Source of the DNA: JAZNLR01 sp045579195
GTDB lineage: Bacteria > Bacillota > Clostridia > Christensenellales > CAMQZB01
Length of the DNA stretch: 22,154 nucleotides
Assembly (NCBI GenBank): GCA_045579195.1
Contig: JAZNLR010000101.1
Coordinates: forward strand, 1-22,154
Reading direction: 5' to 3'
Part shown: one piece after another, positions 16,525 through 22,154 of the stretch
Layout: every line of letters begins with the position of its first letter
Numbering within the stretch: position 1 is the stretch's first letter
Notes under the pieces: model-generated
What the model was told of the DNA's origin: nothing
The model's input: only the letters and a program-made list of their open reading frames with translations
Databases searched by the model: none
Made by a program: the position numbers and the translations under genes

Positions 16525-17565
16525 TTACTTGCCGTAGGTATACTCGGTCAAGGTGTAAACGAGGGTTCCGACCTGGTAGCCAGCCTGCTGTTCAAAGCCG
16601 AGCAAACGGGAGCGATCCATGCTGGTGCTCTTGCCGGAGTTGTCATGAACGGAGCCGAGGTCGTCCTTTGCGAAGAAGAGGTTGATCTGCGGGCCGCGGT
16701 ATCCGCCGCCGAGGATGAGCATCGTGCTGTAAACCTCGAGCTCTTCTTCCTTGCCGTTGATGTGAAACGTCTTGGTCATGATGCCGTCAACGCCGGTGTT
16801 GGTGTTGAGCATAAACGTTGCCTTTTCCACGGTGTTGAGGAGGGGGCTTAAAACGTTGAACGAGAGGCTTGCGTTTGCCTTCTTCACAGAGCGGAGCGCA
16901 TAGAAGAGGTACTCATTGTCGAACATCGTTCCTTTCAGCTTGCTGTAAACGCGCTCATAGTCTTCATACTGCGTGTAGACTTCCGAATCGGTGGGCAGGT
17001 CCATATCGGAGAAATCCACCTTGACGCTTGCGGTGCGCTCGTCGCGCGTTCCGTACGTCACGGAGACCGTGCAGTTGACTTCGAGGAGGGAGGTCGTGTT
17101 GTCGTTGTAATTAAACACAGGTGACGTCACCTCGTAATGCTTTTCGGAACGCACGGGATAGAAGAGGTTCGAAAGCCCCTGGAAAGTTGCGGTCGCGGTG
17201 ATTTTGTCGTGCACGTCGTAACGCGTTGCGCCGTTTTCAAAGGCGCGCTGGTCTGCATACTCATAATATCCGTCAAAGACGAACTCGGTGGTGACGGTAA
17301 ATTCCGTCGAGGAGCTTCCTTCGATGATGGAGGTGTACGTTCCCTCGCCAAAGAGATCGGGGGAATCATATGTCTTTTCCAGTTTGTTACCGTCCTTATC
17401 CTCCGCATCGTACAGCTTGGAAACGACAGTGTAAACCGACTTTTCGTATACGTCGGTCTTGCCCCAGTTTTCGCTGAATTCCGGCGTCACTGCGGAGGAA
17501 GCGCAGCCCGTCAGAAATGCGGCCGAGAGAATCAAGCAAAGAAGGGAAATGAGAACTTTTTTCAT
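16525..17565 (-). CDS. Orphan predicted lipoprotein of unknown function
   Basis: 346 residues. The signal peptide MKKVLISLLCLILSAAFLTGC ends in lipobox LTGC with the lipidated cysteine at 21, so the protein should be anchored on the outer face of the membrane. The mature part is rich in Thr, Ser, Tyr, Glu and Asp and in short beta-type stretches (TEFTVTTEFVFDGYYEYADQ, KITATATFQGLSNLFYPVRSEKHYEVTSP). It contains no membrane helix, no catalytic motif I recognise and no match I can name. Near the C-terminus is a glycine-rich ILGGGYRGPQINLFF. The start at 17565 has GAGGT 10 bases upstream. It is divergently transcribed from addB, with its own promoter at 17621-17649. Substrate-binding protein of an importer is unlikely because no such domains or partners are present. 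Confidence 0.85.
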   Translation of the reverse strand: MKKVLISLLCLILSAAFLTGCASSAVTPEFSENWGKTDVYEKSVYTVVSKLYDAEDKDGNKLEKTYDSPDLFGEGTYTSIIEGSSSTEFTVTTEFVFDGYYEYADQRAFENGATRYDVHDKITATATFQGLSNLFYPVRSEKHYEVTSPVFNYNDNTTSLLEVNCTVSVTYGTRDERTASVKVDFSDMDLPTDSEVYTQYEDYERVYSKLKGTMFDNEYLFYALRSVKKANASLSFNVLSPLLNTVEKATFMLNTNTGVDGIMTKTFHINGKEEELEVYSTMLILGGGYRGPQINLFFAKDDLGSVHDNSGKSTSMDRSRLLGFEQQAGYQVGTLVYTLTEYTYGK

Positions 17566-17620
17566 AGAATATCATACCTCAATCGGTGTTTTTACAATCG
17601 TGACGATATAAGTCTTGGAT

Positions 17621-17649
17621 ATTATACCATAATTTTTGATTCGCGACAA
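17621..17649 (-). promoter_or_regulatory. Extended -10 promoter of the orphan lipoprotein gene
   Basis: On the minus strand: TTGTCG (17644-17649), 17-base spacer, TGG and perfect TATAAT (17621-17626). The region 17566-17756 is the divergent promoter zone; the two promoters lie about 70 bases apart. Confidence 0.82.
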
Positions 17650-17719
17650 TTGAAAAGACGTAAAATTGTAACATTTCACGGAAAATACGCACGAATGACT
17701 GTTGTTTTGTTTTGTTTTT

Positions 17720-17728
17720 TGTTATAAT
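17720..17728 (+). promoter_or_regulatory. Extended -10 of the addBA operon
   Basis: TGT followed by perfect TATAAT (17723-17728). The -35 region is a run of TTG/TTTT repeats; TTGTTT at 17702-17707 would give only a 15-base spacer. The extended TG probably compensates for a weak -35. Confidence 0.65.
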
Positions 17729-17756
17729 GAAAGAAAACGGAAGGAGGAACGCAAAG

Positions 17757-20700
17757 ATGGAGCTTAAGATCTTCGCTTGTGACACGTTGAGCGGAAGCGT
17801 TCAGCACGTGGCGTCTGTCCTTCGCGCGGTGGACACGGCGGATCTGGACCGCAATCATATCGTCCTCTGTGAAGACCGATTCTCCCTTTCGCTGGAACGC
17901 TTACTGTACTGCGAGGAGGACGCTCATTTTGGCGCGTTCAACACCGAAGTCTATTCCTTTGAACGCTTGACCAACCATCTCTTGCGCGGCAAGAGCTTGA
18001 AGTACTTAAAAAAGAGCGCCGCCGTGATGGTGATGCGAAAGCTCCTTCTTGACGTGAAGGATGAGCTCAAGTGCTATCGCTCCCTGGCGGAATCCGTCAA
18101 TTCCGGCCTTGCAGAGACGGTCTATGACGTCATCGCGCAGTTGAAGAGTTGCAACGTTCGCGCGGAAGAACTTTCCGTCGTCGAGGGGGATGATGCCCTT
18201 CGCGCAAAGGCGGCGGACATCCAACTTCTCTACCGCAAGTTTGATGCCTTCCTGGAAAAGGGGTACGTTGACGCCTGGGGAAAGCTTGAGCTTTTGGGAG
18301 AACTTTTGGATTGCGACGAGATTCGCGCATCCGACGTTTACCTCGTGGGCTTTGACAGCTTGACGCCGCAGGGCGCGGCAATCTTGGGAAAGATCGCAAA
18401 AGTCGCGCGCTCTCTGACCGTTTGCATCTCCCTTGGAACGCAAAACGACGGAAGCCTGCTTCGCGCGTGCAAGCAGATCGCGCACGACCTTGGGGTCAAG
18501 TGGAATGAAGAACGCGTTTTGGATGCGCTTCCACCCTTTGCAACACAAATTAAAAACAACCTCTTTTCCTATCGGACGCAGAACGCAACCCGTTTGGAGA
18601 GCGAATCCGTCAACCTCTTTGAAGCCAAGACCTGTGAACAGGAGTTTCACGAGGTCGCAAAGGAGATCGTTCGGGAGGTGAAGGCAGGCGCGCGTTATCG
18701 TGACGTTGTTGTGGCGTCCGGGCTTTCGGAGGCGGCTGAGCTTGCGGAACGCGTTTTTCCGCTTTATGATATCCCGTTTTACGTTGATCGCAAGATGAAA
18801 CTCGGCGAGCATCCCATCGTGAAGCTGATGGTTTCCGCCTTGAACGCGCAGAGAACGAATTTCAGCGTGCGCGACGTTCTTGCCGTTGTGAAAAATCCCG
18901 CCGCAGACTTTGGCGATGCGGACGTGTTTGAAAATTATTGCTTAAGATATGCAATCGATCGTTCACGGTTCTTAAAGCCGTTTTCAATCGCAGAATTCGA
19001 GGCGGCTGAAGAGGTGCGCAAAAAGTTTGCCGCATTTGCAACCGCAGTCATCTTCCCGCAAGTTGCGCGCGTGGATGCGTTTTGCGAGAATTTCCGCACA
19101 TTTCTTGAGAACGGTGCGTTTTCCGCGCGGGTGGATCGCCTTCGCGTTCTCTCGGGGGAGACCTCGGAATTTGCCGCATTCACCGAGCAGGTCCTTCCAA
19201 AAACGGAAGAGATTCTCTCCGAGCTTGACGAGTTCTTCGGGGAAACGGTGGTCACTTTCGATGATTTTATCATCCTTCTCGCAAGCGGACTTGCCGCGTG
19301 TGAGCTGTCGCTCATCCCGCTTTATACTGACGTTGTTATGGTCACGGACTTTGAAACGGCACGCTTTGCTAAGCGCGACGTCCTGTTTGCAACAACGGTC
19401 TGTCAGGGGCTCGTTCCATTTGTCAAGGAAGACGTTGGACTTCTTTCCGACCGCGATATTGATCGACTGAGCGAAAAGAATCGCGTTTCCATCGAGCCAA
19501 AGATCGAAACAATCAATGCGCGTGAACGCTTCAACGTTCTTGAGACGTTGTTGACCGCAAGAAGAAAGCTGTTCGTTTCGTTTGCACGGCGTGTGGACGG
19601 AAAGGAAACTGTTCCTTCTGATGTCATCCGCGAGCTTCGCAACCTCTTCTCAAGGGGCGGAAAGCCCATTGTCGTCAAAACGGTTGGTGTGGAAGTGTCT
19701 TCCGAGGAATTCGTTCTTCGCAACAGTTTGACCGAGAGTTCGGCTTCACGCGTTTTTGCGAAACTCCAATCCGAAGGAGAAACGGCGCTTGCTTCCTCCG
19801 TTTTCGAAGCGTTGCCGAAGGAAAAACAGAAGAACCTCTCTGCGTTTGTCCGCGTGGCAGATGCACGAGAGAACGTTTTGCGTCTTCTCTCCAGGCAGAT
19901 TCTTTTCTCGGTTTCCCAATTCGAGAAGTACTTCACCTGTCCGTTCGCGTTCTTCGTACGATACGGCTTAGGGGCGACCGAACGCATCGTTGCAGAGGTC
20001 AAGAGCCCTGACGTTGGAAATTATCTCCACAGCGCGTTGGAACAGTTTATGAATCGCGTCTCCGAAGCAGACGGGATAGATGGAACGCGCATTTTGGGTG
20101 AACAAATTCTAGCGGAGCTAAAAAAGGACGAGCGCATCGCCTCTTTTTTGGAGATCCCGCGCTTTGCCGCGATGATCGAGCGTCTTGATCACGAGGCGAT
20201 TCGCGTTTGCAACGTAATTGCAAATCAGGCGAAGTTCTCCAAGTTCAAAACCGTTGCAACAGAGCTTGCATTTGGCCCCGGGGAGAAAATGCCCGCCATT
20301 CGGGCAGACGGTTTCCAGATTCGCGGGAAGATCGATCGCGTGGACCTTTTTGAGAAGTACGTTCGCGTCGTGGACTATAAATCCGGCAGGATCGAGGCAA
20401 CGCTCACCAATGTCTATAACGGAAAGAAAATTCAGCCGTATATTTACCTCGATGCGCTTTGCCGCGAGGGAAGAGTTCCTGCGGGCGCGCTTTACTTTCC
20501 CGTGAACGACAATTTTGACGAGGATGCAAGCCCCTACCGTATGAAAGGGTACGTCATCAAAGAAAACGAGGCGATTTTCGCAATGGATTCTCGCCTTGAG
20601 GAAAAGGCGTCTTCAGACAGCATTCCCGTGCAGTTCAAAAAGGACGCCGAGGAATATGCCTCGAGAGAGAAACGCCTCCAAAACCGCGTGGTTTCGGAGC

Positions 20701-20942
20701 GCTCAAGTGCTCTTTCCGAATCCGAAATGCGGTCGGTGATGGCGTACGCAAAAGAGGTGAGCAAGGGCGCAGTTTCAGACATCCGAAGCGGTTTCATCAA
20801 ACCCTCGCCCTTGAAAGACGCATGCCGATTCTGTGAGTACGTTGCGATCTGCCGCAAGGACGCGGAGACTGTGGAAGCGCGTGATCCGGGAACGGCAAAC
20901 ATTGAAAGCATTCAGAATGCACTGGGGGAGAACGATGCCTGA
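17757..20942 (+). CDS. addB: ATP-dependent nuclease subunit B (AddB/RexB)
   Basis: Partner subunit of the AddAB helicase-nuclease, which processes double-strand breaks for RecA repair and degrades foreign linear DNA. 1061 residues, near the usual 1150. The C-terminal RecB-type nuclease is intact: D860 in GKIDRVD, then D873-Y-K875 in VVDYKSG. The four iron-sulfur cysteines that clamp this domain are C728 (YFTCPFAFF), C1023, C1026 and C1032 (CRFCEYVAIC). The N-terminus reads MELKIFACDTLSGSVQHV where B. subtilis AddB has a GRSGSGKT-type P-loop, so nucleotide binding by this subunit seems lost. ATG 17757 follows AAGGAGG by about 9 bases; an upstream in-frame start at 17712 falls before the -10 box and is rejected. 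It overlaps addA by 8 bases. Confidence 0.93.
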   Translation: MELKIFACDTLSGSVQHVASVLRAVDTADLDRNHIVLCEDRFSLSLERLLYCEEDAHFGAFNTEVYSFERLTNHLLRGKSLKYLKKSAAVMVMRKLLLDVKDELKCYRSLAESVNSGLAETVYDVIAQLKSCNVRAEELSVVEGDDALRAKAADIQLLYRKFDAFLEKGYVDAWGKLELLGELLDCDEIRASDVYLVGFDSLTPQGAAILGKIAKVARSLTVCISLGTQNDGSLLRACKQIAHDLGVKWNEERVLDALPPFATQIKNNLFSYRTQNATRLESESVNLFEAKTCEQEFHEVAKEIVREVKAGARYRDVVVASGLSEAAELAERVFPLYDIPFYVDRKMKLGEHPIVKLMVSALNAQRTNFSVRDVLAVVKNPAADFGDADVFENYCLRYAIDRSRFLKPFSIAEFEAAEEVRKKFAAFATAVIFPQVARVDAFCENFRTFLENGAFSARVDRLRVLSGETSEFAAFTEQVLPKTEEILSELDEFFGETVVTFDDFIILLASGLAACELSLIPLYTDVVMVTDFETARFAKRDVLFATTVCQGLVPFVKEDVGLLSDRDIDRLSEKNRVSIEPKIETINARERFNVLETLLTARRKLFVSFARRVDGKETVPSDVIRELRNLFSRGGKPIVVKTVGVEVSSEEFVLRNSLTESSASRVFAKLQSEGETALASSVFEALPKEKQKNLSAFVRVADARENVLRLLSRQILFSVSQFEKYFTCPFAFFVRYGLGATERIVAEVKSPDVGNYLHSALEQFMNRVSEADGIDGTRILGEQILAELKKDERIASFLEIPRFAAMIERLDHEAIRVCNVIANQAKFSKFKTVATELAFGPGEKMPAIRADGFQIRGKIDRVDLFEKYVRVVDYKSGRIEATLTNVYNGKKIQPYIYLDALCREGRVPAGALYFPVNDNFDEDASPYRMKGYVIKENEAIFAMDSRLEEKASSDSIPVQFKKDAEEYASREKRLQNRVVSERSSALSESEMRSVMAYAKEVSKGAVSDIRSGFIKPSPLKDACRFCEYVAICRKDAETVEARDPGTANIESIQNALGENDA

Positions 20943-22154
20943 GTTGAAAGAAAGTCAAAGACGGGCAATTTATTCGGACAGCCCCGACATTTTGGTGACC
21001 GCCTCTGCAGGAACGGGCAAGACATTCGTGATGGTCCGCCGCATTTTGCGCCTTTTGTTGGAAGGCAAGGCGGATGTCGAAAATCTTCTTATCGTGACCT
21101 TTATGAGTAAGGCCGCGGCAGAGATGAAAGAGCGCCTGTTTCTCGCGCTCTCGGAGGCGTATGCCGAGAGTGGGGACGCGCGCCTGAAAACCCAGATCGA
21201 AAAGCTGGGCTCCGCATCCATCAGCACTCTTCACAGCGTGTGCGGAAACCTCACGCGGTCGTATTTTTACGCCGCAGAGGTGGATCCAAAGTTTGAGGTG
21301 ATGGACGAGGGCGTTGCGAGCGAACTTCGCTTTGATGCGATGAACGCGGTGTTTGACCGAAAATATGCCGAAAAGGACAGCGCATTTAAGGCGCTTATTG
21401 CCGCGCTCGGCCGTGGCAGAACGGATCTTTACGTCCGAGAAATGGTCACGAAGACCTTTGAGTTTGCGGAGTCCCTCGTCGACCCGCAGGCCTTCCTTGC
21501 GGACTTGAGTGCGCATTATCACGAAACAGATGCGTTCGTCTTGCGTGCGGAAGAGGAAATGCTCTCTTCTGCGCTCTCGGATGGAGAAGCACTCTTTCTC
21601 AAGGCATTTTTGCCAAATGAGAGCCGCTTTGACGAAGAAACAAAGACCTCCGCAAAGGCCATTCTTGCAGAGTTTGCGAAAATTGCCCAAGAGGGCGTGA
21701 CGGAAAAGAAACTTGAAGAACTTTTAGATGCATTTTCTTCTTTTACGCCGACTTGCTCCGAAGAGGAGAAAAAGGTGGTCATCAAGGCGTACATCGCGCT
21801 CCAAAAGGGAAAGGACGTGGCTGTTGCAACCCTCAAAAAGGGCTTGGAAGACAGCCGCGCTGACAAGGCCGCGATCGCAATGATGCGCCCCCATGCGGAC
21901 ACCGTTGCAACCCTCGTTCGGGAGTTCGCAAAGGAGTACGCAACGCTGAAGCAAAAGGCGAACAAGCTGGATTTCAACGATCTTGAACGGGGTGCGCTCC
22001 GCGTTCTTGCAAACGAAGAGATTCGCGCAGAGTTGAACGCGCGGTACTCCTACGTCTTCGTGGATGAATATCAGGATACCAACGCTGTGCAGGAAGAGAT
22101 CCTCAATCGAATTCGCGGCAAGAATCTCTTTATGGTCGGAGACGTCAAGCAGAG
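20935..22154 (+). CDS. addA: ATP-dependent helicase/nuclease subunit A (AddA), 3' partial
   Basis: UvrD/Rep-like superfamily 1A helicase and nuclease subunit of AddAB. The frame is open from ATG 20935 to the window end (about 406 of the normal 1200 residues). Visible motifs: Walker A ASAGTGKT (23-30), motif Ia IVTFMSKAAAEMKERL, motif Ib-like STLHSVCGNLTRSYFYAAEVDPKF, Walker B/motif II VFVDEYQDTN (374-383), and the start of motif III MVGDVKQ at the window edge. The insertion between Ib and II (residues about 140-330) is the low-similarity 1B region usual in AddA. Nuclease domain lies beyond the window. The ATG overlaps the addB stop, so translation is coupled. Confidence 0.95.
   Translation, partial: MPELKESQRRAIYSDSPDILVTASAGTGKTFVMVRRILRLLLEGKADVENLLIVTFMSKAAAEMKERLFLALSEAYAESGDARLKTQIEKLGSASISTLHSVCGNLTRSYFYAAEVDPKFEVMDEGVASELRFDAMNAVFDRKYAEKDSAFKALIAALGRGRTDLYVREMVTKTFEFAESLVDPQAFLADLSAHYHETDAFVLRAEEEMLSSALSDGEALFLKAFLPNESRFDEETKTSAKAILAEFAKIAQEGVTEKKLEELLDAFSSFTPTCSEEEKKVVIKAYIALQKGKDVAVATLKKGLEDSRADKAAIAMMRPHADTVATLVREFAKEYATLKQKANKLDFNDLERGALRVLANEEIRAELNARYSYVFVDEYQDTNAVQEEILNRIRGKNLFMVGDVKQ

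Noticed and set aside
17712..17756. Longer in-frame start for AddB
   Set aside because: It lies upstream of the predicted -10 box at 17723-17728, so the transcript would not include it. ATG 17757 has a good AAGGAGG.

Overview
The window looks like a chromosomal segment from a Gram-positive, Clostridia-like Bacillota, probably an uncultured gut-type lineage. Supporting signs are the AddAB (RexAB) recombination nuclease, a DUF1292 (YrzB-type) protein, a DUF4358 lipoprotein / MBOAT / DHHW cluster, M3B oligopeptidase, strong AAGGAG-type ribosome binding sites, sigma-A promoters close to TTGACA/TATAAT, and GC-stem/T-run terminators. Base composition is mid-range by eye. The species cannot be named from this sequence. 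I see no rRNA, tRNA, CRISPR array, insertion sequence or phage gene.

Layout. (1) 1-1877: the 3' part of a sugar-importer ATPase (UgpC/MsmX type) with an unusually long C-terminus, in which the regulatory TOBE/MOP module appears three times; it ends at a terminator. (2) 2001-4058: a promoter with an inverted-repeat operator, then ribokinase and a LacI-family regulator, then a terminator. This is a self-contained and probably autoregulated ribose-type operon. (3) 4130-8062: DUF4358 lipoprotein (C-terminal module repeated), MBOAT O-acyltransferase and DHHW/AlgJ-like protein, then a terminator. This is probably a surface-glycan or exopolysaccharide acylation locus. (4) 8093-10113: a ProB-like amino-acid kinase lacking the PUA domain, coupled with a 1-base gap to an aldo/keto reductase carrying two Fe-S cysteine sets. 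(5) 10155-11881: M3 oligoendopeptidase with its own promoter. (6) 11920-15981: promoter, leader hairpin and two overlapping ABC half-exporters forming an asymmetric heterodimer, then a terminator. (7) 16100-17649, minus strand: an orphan lipoprotein followed by DUF1292, ending at a two-sided terminator. (8) 17720-22154: addB and addA (3' truncated by the window end), transcribed divergently from the lipoprotein.

Most of the window is accessory metabolism and envelope function plus core DNA repair. I did not find a convincing new defence or mobile system. The observations most worth following are the triplicated regulatory domain on the sugar ATPase, the repeated DUF4358 lipoprotein in the acylation locus, the kinase/Fe-S reductase pair, and a leader hairpin in front of the exporter genes. 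The first ~50 bases appear to be corrupted, or a contig edge, because the expected Walker A region does not read in frame.
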